This document shows positions 1-10,444 of a stretch of DNA of 64,000 nt, piece by piece. The notes below the pieces were generated by a model. It had not been told where the DNA came from. It was given only the letters and a program-made list of their open reading frames with translations, and searched no databases. Positions within the stretch are counted from its first letter, which is position 1. Each line of letters starts with the position of its first letter. Origin of the DNA: Zygnema cylindricum (Eukaryota > Streptophyta > Zygnematophyceae > Zygnematales > Zygnemataceae); contig JBBHKE010003086.1 of assembly GCA_037447655.1 (NCBI GenBank), forward strand, positions 1-64,000, in the 5' to 3' direction. The translations under genes and the position numbers were made by a program.

Positions 1-30
<30 letters not shown>
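1..30. repeat. G homopolymer at window edge
   Basis: Thirty consecutive G residues open the window and are followed by GGGAGA-like purine DNA to about position 90. It may be the end of a GGGAGA tract like those at 1368 and 8150, or a sequencing/assembly artefact at a contig edge. Confidence 0.9.
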
Positions 31-31
<1 letters not shown>

Positions 32-1367
32 GGGGTAAGGGGAGAGAGTGGGAGAGGGACAGGGAGAGGATAGGGAGGGGCAGGGGGATTCATGACTGTA
101 AGTAAAATCTGAAAAATTGATGTCTGTTTTAGGTTTAGGGTTAAGAAACCCTAAATTGTAAGGTCATGATTTTGAACATTTATTTCTCCACCTTTCAGAA
201 AATGTTGAAGACGAGAGAAATTAAACATTGGAGAGTGAATTCGAAACGGATATAGTGTGCACTATTTGAAATTTTGAAAATCTGAAACCCTAAAAATTTG
301 AAAATTTAAATATTTGAACATTTTGAATTTTATCTGGAGGTTGAAGATTTTAAAATCTGAAAACCTGAAATTGAGCTGTGGAAAATAGACATCGGCAGAT
401 TCAAATTTGTAGATGTTGTTATAATTATTGACAATTTCAGATGAAAATAAAAATTACTATAGACTTTGGACATTGGAAAAATAGTGGATAAAATAAAATG
501 AAAATAGGACAATTACAGTCATTGCTAATATTAGAATTGAATTCTACCGTAAAATTAGATGCTGGAAATGAAGTATAAATAGTGGAATTTGGTTAGAGAA
601 TTTGGTTACTGCAAGATTTTCTTTTTGTCTATAACGGTTAATTATTGGTCAAAAAATGGTTAAAAACTGTGAAAAATAAAAAAAGTGCTCTGTTTTCTTT
701 TCACAAACGTTCGAAAGCGTAAAAAATTGAAATTTTAGAATGTGTTTATTTTCTTCACAAATTTTGAAAAGCGTGAAAACTTTCAAATCGAAGTTGAAAG
801 TAATAATAAAACTGAAACTGAAACTGAAATCGAAACTGGTTTTACTTTATCACAGAAAAATTTGACCAGAATGATATCGATGATATCGGAGGGGAGTGGC
901 GCAAACCCCATTTGATCCCAAAATAAAAAAAGATTCAACCGGTGACTTACAATTGGAGGTTAGTTCATTTTTTCCCTCTGTGATTAGTAAGGTTTATCCT
1001 ACCTCTTTGTTTTCCTCCTCTAACTTAACGTTTTTTTTTTCTTTGTCACGAATGCTATATATATCTGGTAGTCTTTGACAATTCGAAGGTCAGTTTTTTT
1101 TTACTGAAGTCGAAATCACGTTTTATGTTTTTTTTATAATCAATTTTTTTGTCCTTTTGTCTGTTGTTTAACCAAGTCATATTTCTCCCGTGTAAAATGT
1201 TTCTTTTTCCTTTTTCGTAGATATGGTTTAAGTTTCGTCTGTCGAAAAGACATTTTGTTTTCCCTCTCTTCCAAATAAATTATCTTTTTCCTCTTTCTTT
1301 TTTTTTCCTCTTTCTTTTTTTTTTCCTCTGTCGTAAAGATGTTTTATGTAATGTTGTATATCGAACA

Positions 1368-1435
1368 GGGGGAGGGGGAGGGAGAGGGGAAAGTTGAGGG
1401 ATAGGGAGAGGGAGAGGGAGAGGTAGAGGGAGAGG
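1368..1435 (+). repeat. GGGAGA-type purine tract
   Basis: Imperfect repeats of GGGAGA/GGGGGA form a G-rich plus strand. The same tract recurs at the equivalent place of unit 2 (8150-8193) and, as CCCTCT, at 9160-9195, 16741-17430 and 25926-26030, so it travels with the duplicated unit. Confidence 0.85.
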
Positions 1436-1670
1436 CCTCCGGTTATCGGTTTATGGAACCGGCAAGTGTCCTGGTTATACTCGTACAGTACCGACAGTTC
1501 GAATAAAACACGTTTTTTGGGTAAAATCGGTGTACTTTTGCTGCCAGTTTTGACGAAAACCGGATTTTCCAGTGCAATGGTGTTACTTGTACCGCCAGTT
1601 CGATTAAAACTGCCTTTACTTGTACTGCCAGGTCAAGTAAATGACCGTTGGATTCGCTCCATCCGGTTCT
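1436..1670. repeat. Degenerate CCGGTTTTACTCG minisatellite upstream of gene A
   Basis: Several decayed copies of a roughly 35-45 bp motif containing AAAACCGG, TTACTCGTACCGCCAGTTCG and similar words. The fuller version is at 8200-8690 upstream of gene B, and the inverted version is at 24490-24760 upstream of gene C. Confidence 0.6.
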
Positions 1671-1727
1671 GTAATTGACTATCCTGTCAATTGCTGATAA
1701 GAACTATATAATTACTTGTGTGTTTGC

Positions 1728-1729
1728 AG
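1728..1729 (+). promoter_or_regulatory. Putative 3' splice acceptor upstream of gene A
   Basis: The pyrimidine-rich, TTTGCAG-ending context is conserved at the same distance before all three LRR genes (AG at 1728-1729, 9448-9449, and minus-strand 23885-23884). This suggests a 5' exon, or a 5'-UTR intron, ends here. The 5' exon itself is not identified. Confidence 0.45.
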
Positions 1730-1777
1730 GTTTTGCACTTGTTGCATTTTCCTCCTTTCTCCACTTTTATAGCCAGA

Positions 1778-2809
1778 ATGAAAAAAGTCAACACTAGAGC
1801 CAAGAAGACTAGTCTTTTGGAATGTTGTCCACTACCTATTCTATCTGACATCTTGGTTCGTTCGTCGAATGGTGGAGAATTTTGTGAACTTGTTCGATAC
1901 TCGACAGTATCCAAGACGTTTGCAAAAGCAGTGGAAGGCGTCCGGTGTTCGACATTGATGTACGTGAAGCTTATCTTTTGGCCTCCGAAGGAACGTGCAA
2001 GTATTTTGGCCCGTGTTTTACGATTGACACCGAATATCGAGGAACTTACTTTGAATGAAACATTGGTACGGACAAACAAACATGACGTCATGCGTGACCT
2101 AAAGGTGCACTCCAGCGTCGATCGAAAATCGTATGCCGTCAAAATAACACGCCAGCAGCAGTCCTGTAAAGTTCACGCGGACAAAGCGCTTATTTACACT
2201 GGGATGCAAAATCGTACGGCAACTGCAAATGGAGACACATGGATGGAAGCCAAATTGTGGCACGCGACAACGTACGGAAGGCGCCAGAACTCGTGGGTTT
2301 TCGCAAATGTTGAAGTGTTATTTCTAATCAAGCACTCTGGTGATTGCACGCAAGAAGAGTCTTTGCATTTTCTAGTCAAACATATGCCTCGACTCCGGGT
2401 TTTGTATTATGAAGACAATGAGGTGGCACTCTTTCCATTGGATTTCAACTCAAAATCTTTAGACGTATTGTGTATTGACTCGTGCGTCAAATTTGTTGTG
2501 AACACTCCCAACCTTTGGGAGCTACATCTAAATGCTTCATCAGTTGACTTTTCAAATTACAAGATGACACATCTAATTAAGCTTTCTTTAATGAGGCTTT
2601 CCTACTCAATGCTTGAAGTCAAAAAAATACAACGTTTGTTGGAAGATTCTTCGTCGTTGGAGGAAGTAGAGCTCGAGTTTCAACTTGAGAAAGTGGACCC
2701 GCTGGTTGCCATAGAATGTGTGACAGAAGTGACAAAATTGAAATCTTTGTATCCATATGTGAAATTTACTCTTCCATGGAATCGTTGTTTAAAGTACATT
2801 TGCAATTGA
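1778..2809 (+). CDS. F-box-like/LRR protein A, chimeric
   Basis: This is a 343-residue protein if it starts at the ATG at 1778. An ORF in the same frame is open from 1718, but the ATG used by gene B is ATA here (1769) and the next Met starts the conserved region. Residues about 10-50 (LECCPLPILSDIL...STVSKTFAKAV) look like an F-box, which in known proteins links a target to an SCF ubiquitin ligase. The C-terminal 170 residues hold irregular leucine-rich repeats shared with genes B and C. The middle, encoded by 2065-2297, has no counterpart in B or C and is related to a transposon fragment elsewhere in the window, yet the frame stays open across it. The central LRRs (about 65 residues) are therefore replaced. 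It may be an expressed chimera or a pseudogene that happens to remain open. The F-box assignment is by pattern only. Confidence 0.6.
   Translation: MKKVNTRAKKTSLLECCPLPILSDILVRSSNGGEFCELVRYSTVSKTFAKAVEGVRCSTLMYVKLIFWPPKERASILARVLRLTPNIEELTLNETLVRTNKHDVMRDLKVHSSVDRKSYAVKITRQQQSCKVHADKALIYTGMQNRTATANGDTWMEAKLWHATTYGRRQNSWVFANVEVLFLIKHSGDCTQEESLHFLVKHMPRLRVLYYEDNEVALFPLDFNSKSLDVLCIDSCVKFVVNTPNLWELHLNASSVDFSNYKMTHLIKLSLMRLSYSMLEVKKIQRLLEDSSSLEEVELEFQLEKVDPLVAIECVTEVTKLKSLYPYVKFTLPWNRCLKYICN
2065..2297 (+). mobile_element. Transposon-derived insert within gene A
   Basis: The segment begins GGTACGGACAAACAAACATG and contains TGACGTCATGCGTGACC, matching 6618-6670 and 15890-15924. Further in, GGGATGCAAAATCGTACGGC and the following 35 bases match the reverse complement of 26060-26125. 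It replaces about 200 bp present in gene B (about 9752-9950). The encoded residues TGMQNRTATANGDT parallel TGMRNRTAAADGDT read from the minus strand near 26100. Confidence 0.75.
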
Positions 2810-3659
2810 AGGAGGAAGTCTTTTTGGTTGCCCACTATGGGGACTAGGTATCAAAAGGATTACGCATATTACCAGACATGTATTGTTTGTTTTAAGGGTG
2901 ATGCAGTCAACAGCAAAGGATAAATTTTGGAGAAGACTAAAAGAACATCTAATGGTTGAGAGTTTACCGTGATGTAAGATTTTAAATAATTGGATGGTAG
3001 ATTTTCCTTTCAAATAAATTTCCTTTATTTTTTTAATCGCTCGCGCGCTGTTTTTTTCCTCTTCACATTTAATCAATGTACATGTTAATTAGAGTGTATA
3101 TAATGTTTATCAAGATGTGTATCAACAACCTTTTATCATAAGCTCTTATTGTATTCTTCAACTTTTGGATTTTGGATTTCCAAGTTTATAACCGTGACGT
3201 ACTTGTTTTTGCACAATTTGTAAATTTAAACTTGCCGATTGAAACTTCGAAACTGGTTTGACAATAAACGACGTTTAAGAGGGTTCCATGCAATTATTTA
3301 CCACCTTTTTTGGAACTTGATTTGTTCGACATTATGATATAAGGGTTCTTGCACTTTAACATCAAAAATATTCTTTCATATGTGTTATGTTGTTGATTGT
3401 TTATATATTTGTGTTATATGGCATATTATGGTTCATCCGTACCATGTCCTAACAATTTTACCATAACAATAGTTTTGTTTTGGTGCATGGAATTATGTTG
3501 TGACAGATTGAAGTGTAATTTCACCCCATCAAACCCACAGTTTGACCTTTGAATATTCGACTTGAAATCCAATCCATGATAAATGTAGCGTTGATTTTTT
3601 CTGACAATCATTCTAATTGATGTTTGAGCCCCCATAGTAACCAATTCCTCCTCTATCTC
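2810..3659. other. 3' flank of gene A, no gene seen
   Basis: AT-rich sequence that is homologous to the 3' flanks of genes B (10445-11000), D (16250-16735) and C (minus strand, 22833 down to 22000). The block ending ATTATGTTGTGACAGA is shared with the inverted copy near 22110. No ORF of interest was found. Confidence 0.6.
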
Positions 3660-4560
3660 CAATTTCCTGCTCTATTCCCAATTTCTTGTAAGAACCCAGG
3701 TTTGTCTCCCCAATTCCTTGTCCAATCCACGATTCCTCGTCCAATCTCCAATACCTCGTCTATCCCAAATTTCTCCTCTAATCCCTAATTCCTCCCCCAG
3801 TTCATCTTCCAATTGTCAATTCCTCCTCCAATCCCCATTTTTCCTCCAGTCTCTCATTCCTTCTCCAATCTTCAATTCCTCCTTTATCCTAAAATCTTCG
3901 TCCAATCTTCACTTTTTCCTCCAATGCCCAGTACTTCCTCTATCCCAAGTTCCTCCAATTCCAAATTCTTCGTTCAATCCCCAATTCCTCCTCGGATCTC
4001 CAATTCTTCCAATCTCCAAATCCTCCTTTATCTGAAATTCCTCCTCCAAGCCTCATTTCGTCCTCCAGTCCCGAATTCCTTATTGAATCTCGAGTTCCTC
4101 TTGTACCCCCAATTTCACCTCCAACCTTCAATTCCTCCTCCAATCTGCAATTCCTTTCCTATTTAATTGAATAATTTCCCATCTAATCCTCGATTCCTCC
4201 TCCAATCCCCTAATCCTCCTCCAATTCTCAAATTTTCTACTATCCTCAATTCCTCCTCGAATCCTCAGTTCCTCGACTAATCCCTATTTTCGTCCCCAAA
4301 TCCCCAATCTCATTTTTTTGCTACAATCCCCCATTCCTCCTTTATACCCAAATCCTCGTTCAATCCCTAATTCTGACTCCAATATCCAACTCGTCCTCCA
4401 ATTCCAGATTCCTCTCCAATCCACAATTTCTCCTCCGATTCCCATTTTGTCCTCTAATCCCCATTTCCGCCTCTAACCTCCTGTTCCTCCTCCAAACCCA
4501 AGTCCTCCTCCAATCTCCCATTCCTCCTCCATCTTTTGACCCCCCTCGACTCCTCCACGT
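3660..4560 (-). repeat. Polypyrimidine minisatellite downstream of gene A
   Basis: Degenerate tandem repeats of about 18-20 bp built around AATTCCTCCTCCAATCCC. Read on the minus strand this is the same GGGATTGGAGGAGGAATT family as the purine array at 17866-21720, and it occupies the equivalent position 3' of the LRR gene. The ORFs it creates on both strands are compositional artefacts. Confidence 0.85.
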
Positions 4561-5954
4561 GGCAAGCTGCCATTGTTTGAGGATGCACTCTCTTGTCTCC
4601 TCTTTCCTCTTTGATTCCTCCCCACCTCTCCTCTCGAATCCAAGAAGCGCCATCTCAAAACTATACCGATTTGAAACTACTCGTGGCGCTTCTCGAAAAT
4701 TGGGGAAATCACAAACACACAAAATATAGCGTATTTTTTTACTCGACACATCGAGGATGATATGGCCTTCCTTGAATATCGTCAAATCCTCCACCCATGT
4801 TGTTGATTTCCTCACAAAGTTTCTATATTTTACACGCTTTAGACTTTCCAAACTGCGGTCGCTGTATAAAATTGACAAATGAGGCAGGCATTAAGTGTAC
4901 TTTTTCAGTTGTGTTGAACCTCTCGGTTTAGTTTCAAAACTGTTGAACAGTTCGGTTTCAGTTCACCTCTATGTCTCATTTGCTGTTCCATGTCACTTGC
5001 ATCTTTCCCTCTTTCCTCCTTAGATTCTAGTGGTATGTGGCCATCGCATCTAAGGTTTTTTTCTCCGTCATTTTCCTCAAGAATTAATAGCTAAGCCGAA
5101 AAAAGAAATTACTTGTCAACGAAAGAAGTGAAGAAACCAAAGTTTAATTCGCGTCATCATTTCATTTAGTATGTACTTTAGTCTTTCCCTGTCCCTTTTT
5201 CAATATATCGCCTTGTCATACCAACTCATCTTCAAACTTAAAACTCAACAATCTCGAGAGTGAGTTTAAAGAAAAGAGAGACTTGATGAGCGAATGGGAA
5301 AATATTTTGGCACACTCACACGATTTTAACAAGAACAAGATCGCGCAACGATAAGTACACGCATTTTTTTTGTAGGCCTGTTGCACGCAAGTACGAGAAA
5401 GAAATTGTAGTGATCTCGAACCTCCGATGTCATGTTTGAGTCTTCACTGGAGATTAAAGATTAAAGCTTGGGTCTGAGAGCTCGGAAATACACCCCAACA
5501 GTTCCTTCTTGTGTTTAAGGAGGAAGAGTTGTGAAAAATACCATTTTTTCTCTATCTGTAAGGGACAGTTGGTCACACATTGGATTGTTAAATCGGACGG
5601 TTGCGATTGAAAGACTACATTCTCATCTTTCTATTGACGTTCTCAATAAATATAGGACATGTTCACACATAGAGAAAAGATGTGCTAAGTGGCGAAAAAC
5701 ACATTAACACTAATAATGAAGGATACACGGTGTAGTTTCTTTCATTCTGTTTCTAGTTTCACCTGCCAGTTTTGCAGTTTCTTATTTGCCATCCAGTTTT
5801 TTGGTCCATCGCGCTCTCTTAACTTTCCGCATCTTGTCGTTTCCCATGTGCTCGGATGGCTTTTACCATCTCGCTCTCTTAACAAGGTCTTACATTAATA
5901 GAGAACAACGTCGCAATACGTCATAATAAGTACGGAGCGCACGCGTGAAAGCGA
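4561..5954. other. Intergenic part of unit 1
   Basis: Positions about 4570-4830 are homologous, in inverted orientation, to 17640-17860 (shared ACATGGGTGGA and GACGATAT words). Positions 5110-5930 are homologous to 11045-12350. I see no convincing coding region or RNA gene here. Confidence 0.5.
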
Positions 5955-6680
5955 AACTTTTGAGGCTCACTGCGTAAACTGAAAAGGAACAATTACATTC
6001 ACACCTCGTTCCTCAAAAGTGGACAGTTCACATTACGACGTCACGTCACTAAACTGCTGTATTTTCACCATAGTTCAAAAGTAGGCGTTTTTATGGTAGG
6101 CCTTTGGTCGGCGCCTTTATCGTAAGTTGTGTTATGGGCTTTTCATGTGATCTTCTTAGATCGCTACTTTGATCAGCGACCGTCCGATCATCCGAATCTG
6201 ACGGTGTAAATAAATTTTGTTGGTCCGAATGTTTTAATTGGTCCGAATAGGTCCGAATACAATATGGGTCTTAAGGTCATATTCTATGTTTTGCATACAA
6301 CAGGCATATTGTATGGGCCTACTTTCACCTACTTTTGAACTATGATTTTCACCAAGTCCTAATCGGGCTGTTCACACGATTTCGTAACAATGTCGATTCG
6401 GACGTTCAGACTGTCAACGATCATGTAGCCGTTCACACTGCGCACGAAACATATCGTACGATAAATGCGGTACACAAAAGTACAGCCGCACCAATAGCGA
6501 CGAAGCAAAACGAGGCAATCCAAATGGAGGGACTCGATAAAAGAACAATAAAAGATTAAAAGGAAAACATGGTCCATCATATCGTATGCATGGCGCCATA
6601 AAAAGTACGAACGCAACATGGTACGGACAAACAAATATGACGTCATGCGTGACCAAAGGTGCACTCAAGCCAAGGTGTAA
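5955..6680 (+). mobile_element. Non-autonomous DNA element E2, copy 1 (split by a MITE)
   Basis: Homologous to 15505-15924 over nearly its whole length: GAGGCTCACTGCGTAAACT, CATTGCGCACGAAAC-type words, AAAAAGTACGAACGCAACATGG and the end GACGTCATGCGTGACC. It has no coding capacity. The copy is interrupted at 6069-6344 by a MITE with its own target duplication, so E2 was there first. I could not define terminal inverted repeats for E2, so its class is open. Confidence 0.65.
6069..6344. mobile_element. hAT-type MITE, 276 bp, with TSD
   Basis: Perfect 17-bp terminal inverted repeats, CATAGTTCAAAAGTAGG at 6069-6085 and its complement at 6328-6344, are flanked by an 8-bp target-site duplication ATTTTCAC (6061-6068 and 6345-6352). 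The uninterrupted site is visible in the second E2 copy (CTATATTTTCACCAAGTCC near 15620). CA...TG ends with an 8-bp TSD are typical of hAT elements. The element is non-coding. A larger relative lies at 26261-27553. Confidence 0.92.
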
Positions 6681-8149
6681 TGAAATCGTGACGTATCGTT
6701 TGCGATATCCATCGACACGACTCTACCTCATCGATACACTTTTTCTTTTTTGATTCTTAAAGTGGGTTTCAATTCTGATTCAATTAATTTTATTTCTAAT
6801 TCAATGAATTTGGAAAGATGGTGGTGTTTTACAGGTCGGGAAGTGAATTTATGGCCGCCAATAAAATCTGAAAATTTGCAAAAAGAAGATTCAATCGATC
6901 GTTCAATGACAGACGTCTGTTTTAGGATTTTAGGGTTTGAAAACCCTACATTGTAAGGTCATGATTTTGAACATTTATTTCTCCATCTTTCAGAAAATGT
7001 TGAAGACGAGAGAAATTAAACATTGGAAAGTGAATTCGAAACGGCTACAGTGTACACTATTTGAAATTTTGAAAATCTGACACCCTGAAAATTTGAAAAT
7101 TTGAAAATTTGAACATTTGAACATTTTGAAATTTGTAAATCTGAACTTTTGAAGATTTTAAAATCTGAAAACCTGAAATTGAGCTGTGGATAAATAGTCA
7201 TTGGCGGATTCAATTTGTAAAGTTTGTTTAAATTGTTGTTGAAGATGAAAATAAAAAACACACTATGGATTTTGGACATTGGAAGAATAGTGGACAAAAT
7301 AAACTGAAAATGGACAATTACAGACATTGCTAATGTTAGAATTTAATTCTACCGTAAAATTAGATGCTGGAAATGAAGTATAAATAGTGGAATTTGGTTA
7401 GAGAATTTGGTTACTGCAAGATTTTCTTTTTGTCAATAACGATTAATTTTTGATTAAAAAGGTTTAAAACCGTAAAAAATAAAAAACGTGCTCTGTTTTC
7501 TTCTCACAAATGTTCAAAAGCGTGAAAAAATGAAATTTTAGAATGTGTTTGATTTTCTTCACAATTTGGAAAAGCGTGAAAACTTTCAAATCTAAGTTGA
7601 ACTAAAAATAAAACTGAAACTGAAACTGAAATTGAAATTGGTTTTTCTTTTATCACAGAAAATTTGACCAGAATGATATCGATGATATCGGAGGGGAGTG
7701 GCGCAAAACCCGTTTGAAATCAAACAAAAAATTATTCAACCGGTGACTTACGATCGAAGGTTAGTTCATTTTTTCTCCTCTGGATAAATGGGGTTTATCC
7801 TACCTCTTTGTTTCCCTCCTCTGTCTTAACATTTTTGTTTATCTTTGTTGCGAATGCTATATATATCTGGTAGTCTTTGACAATTCGAAGGTCAGTTTTT
7901 TTTTTTGTTGTCGATAGCGCGTTTTATGTTTTTTCTTTAATCAATCTTTCTGTCCTTTTGTCTGTTGTTTAGCCAACTCATAATTTCTCCCCTGTAAAAA
8001 TGTTTCTTTTTCCTTTTTCGTAGATATGGTTTAAGTTTCGTCTGTCGAAAAGACTTTTTGTTTTCCCTTTTTTCCAAATATACTCTGTTTTTCCTCTCTT
8101 TTTTTTTCCTCTGTTGTGAAGATGTTTTATGCAATGTTGCATGTCGAAC

Positions 8150-8193
8150 GGGGGGAGGGGGAGGGAGAGGGAGGGGGAGAGGTAGAGTGAGAG
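8150..8193 (+). repeat. GGGAGA-type purine tract, unit 2
   Basis: G-rich imperfect GGGAGA repeats at the place equivalent to 1368-1435. Confidence 0.85.
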
Positions 8194-8199
8194 GCCTTC

Positions 8200-8690
8200 G
8201 GTTATCCGTTTATGGAACCGGCAGGTATCCTGGTTATACTCGTGTGATACGGACAGTTTGAGTAAAACCCGTTTTTTGAGTAAAACCGGTGTTACTCGTA
8301 CCGCCAGTTCAAGTAACACCGGCTTTACTCGTTGTACCAGTTCAAGTAAAATCGCTTTTACTCGTAGCCAATCTGGGGAATACTGGTGTTACTTGTGCTA
8401 CCTGTTAGAGTAAAACCGGTTATAGTCGTAACTCAAGTTCAAGTAAAAGCGGTGCTTTGAGTATAATTGTTACTAGTATCGCCATTTTGCGTAAAACGGG
8501 GTTTACTCGTACCGCCAGTCCAAGTAAAACCGGTTTTTTTAAATAAAACCGGCTTTAGTTGTACCACTAATTCGAGGAAAGCCGATTTTTTTAGTAGAAC
8601 TGGTTTTACCTATCACCATTTTGAATACAACCGGTTTTACTCTTACTGCCAACTCGTTTATAATTGGTTCTCGCATCGTTGGTTCAAGAA
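8200..8690. repeat. Degenerate minisatellite upstream of gene B
   Basis: About a dozen diverged copies of a 32-45 bp unit alternating AGTAAAACCGG and TTTACTCGTACCGCCAGTTC. Related arrays precede gene A (1436-1670) and, inverted, gene C (24490-24760), so the array is an ancestral part of the upstream region of this gene family. Confidence 0.7.
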
Positions 8691-9159
8691 AAACAGGACA
8701 AGCCGCGCTTTTAGCCTTTATAGTGGTACTAACATGGACTACTGAACAATTGCAGTATCGCGACCTGAAAAATCTCAAATATTGGACATATCGATATTGG
8801 ATGACTTTACGAATACCATGTCGGATTTATATCGTCGACATTTTGTTAAGTTACGTAACATTAAACCGTGTACCATTACTAGCGTCAATTTTTTTCGCCA
8901 CTTTAATCGACTTTTTGGATTACTGATTTGACGGTTGCGATGGAAACGTAAGGATCTTATCTTCTGATTGGTGGTCTCCGAACGGAAAATCCGACACGTG
9001 TCACAGAGAAAATGGTGACCAGAGTGGCAAAAAGAAAAAAGTCAATGCAACTAGCGATACACGATGTAGTTTTATTTATCCTCTATCACAAAAAGGTTTT
9101 ATATATTTTCTGTCTTAAATTATCGTAAATGCTTTGACGCTGATTGTAGAGAATACGGA

Positions 9160-9200
9160 TCTCCCTCTCCCTCTCCCTCGCTCTCTCCCTCCCTCTTTTC
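9160..9200 (+). repeat. CCCTCT tract upstream of gene B
   Basis: Short pyrimidine tract (TCTCCCTCTCCCTCTCCCTC and variants). A counterpart on the other strand is seen near 24125-24175 in the inverted unit. Confidence 0.8.
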
Positions 9201-9486
9201 TTGCTCTCGCGGTCAAAGAAAAGTTTCAAATATATTTCATACCACGGTCAGAACATACCTTTCAAGAAACAAGGTCTCAAGATATGCTTCATAAGTATGT
9301 GGAAAAAAACCCCTTCAAAAATACAAACTATAAACACTTTTTATTACCATTGTTGAAAAATATTGTGAGAGTTAGATTTGTACTTTTCTTGTCTCTCGGT
9401 TAATTGCTGGTAAAACTAAAGTTGATTGTCATGACTTGTGTTCTTGCAGGTTTCGCAGTAGTTGCATTCTTTCTTTTTTCACTTTT

Positions 9487-10444
9487 ATGGCCAATACTAG
9501 TCGTTTAGAATGTTGTCCTCTTCCTATTCTATCTGATATCTTAGATCGTTCGTCAAATGGTGGAGAAGTTGGTCAACTTGTTCTATATTCAACGGTATCC
9601 AAGAAGTTCGCCGAAGCAGTGAAAGGCGTCCAAAGTTTGACGTTGGCGGACTTGAATCTTATCGGGTGGCCTCCAGAGGATCGTGCAAGTTTTTTGGCCC
9701 GTTGTGTACGGTTGACACTGAATATCGAAACACTTCGTTTGGATGTAACATTCGATCCTTCAATGCAAATGGTAGGGCCGTGCATTCTTTACTGGTCAGT
9801 TGTGATAGGTTCTAAACTAACCACTTTTAAGGCGAAGGAGTGTAACTTCACTGCATCGCATTTGAATGCTTTGAGCGAAATGAAAGCTTTGAACCATTTG
9901 TCTTTCCAAGATTGCAAGATTACATCGAAGAAGGGCATAAATAAGACGCTTTTCGAAAATGTTGAAGAGTTATTTCTGTACAACCTCAACTTCGATTGCA
10001 CGGAAGGAGAGTCTTTGCATTTTCTACGTGAACATATACCTCGACTCCAGGTTTTGCTCTATAATGGCAATGAGGCGGCACTCTTTCCATTGGATATTAA
10101 CTCAAAATCCTTAACCTCAATGGCCATTATCTCGTGCGGAAAACTTGTGGTGAACACTCCCAATATCCGAGAACTTTTCCTGGGTGCTCCATTAGTTGAC
10201 TTTTCAAATTATACAATGACACATCTAACTGAGCTTCGTTTAAGAGGTCTTTCCTACTCAATGCCTGAAGTTGTTGGAAGGTTGTCCGTCGTTGGAGATT
10301 GTAAAGCTCGAGTTTCAAATTGAGAAGGTGGATCCGCTGGTTGCCATAGAATGTGTGACAGAAGTGACAAAATTAAAATCTTTGTATCCATACGTCGAAT
10401 TTAGACTTCCGTGGGACAGTTGTTTAAACTACGACCGGAAGTGA
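9487..10444 (+). pseudogene. F-box-like/LRR gene B, frameshifted near the 3' end
   Basis: The ATG at 9487 aligns with the start of gene C (MAK/MAN...). The intact frame runs to 10323 (279 residues): an N-terminal F-box-like segment (LECCPLPILSDIL, STVSKKFAEAV), then LRR-like strands (SLTLADLNL, LNHLSFQDCKI, VEELFLYNL). After MPEV (about 10271) roughly 17 bp present in genes A and C (the part encoding KKIQRL) are missing. The ORF then shifts and ends early with VVGRLSVVGDCKARVSN. In the other frame the family C-terminus (...KLEF...KVDPLVAIECVTEVTKLKSLYPYVEF...) is still readable to a stop at 10442-10444. The lesion is recent-looking because the abandoned frame is still open. It could still be a truncated functional protein. 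Confidence 0.65.

Larger units (their letters stand above)
105..5990 (+). repeat. Segmental duplication unit 1 (F-box/LRR gene unit)
   Basis: Most of this stretch aligns by eye with 6865-12440 in the same order. The shared landmarks are the AT-rich start (CTGTTTTAGG..., AAGGTCATGATTTTGAAC), the ATGATATCGATGATATCGG block (871 versus 7675), the TATATATCTGGTAGTCTTTG block (1054 versus 7858), a GGGAGA tract, the LRR gene, the CTCGAGAGTGAGTTTAAA block (5253 versus 11182) and the CATCGCGCTCTCTTAA block (5808 versus 12214). Unit 1 lacks about 700 bp found upstream of gene B and carries the extra polypyrimidine tract. Boundaries are approximate. Confidence 0.75.

Noticed and set aside
3718-4878. Ser/Pro/Phe-rich plus-strand ORFs and Glu/Gly/Arg-rich minus-strand ORFs
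   Set aside because: They come from the polypyrimidine minisatellite and have no conserved start, domain or codon pattern.
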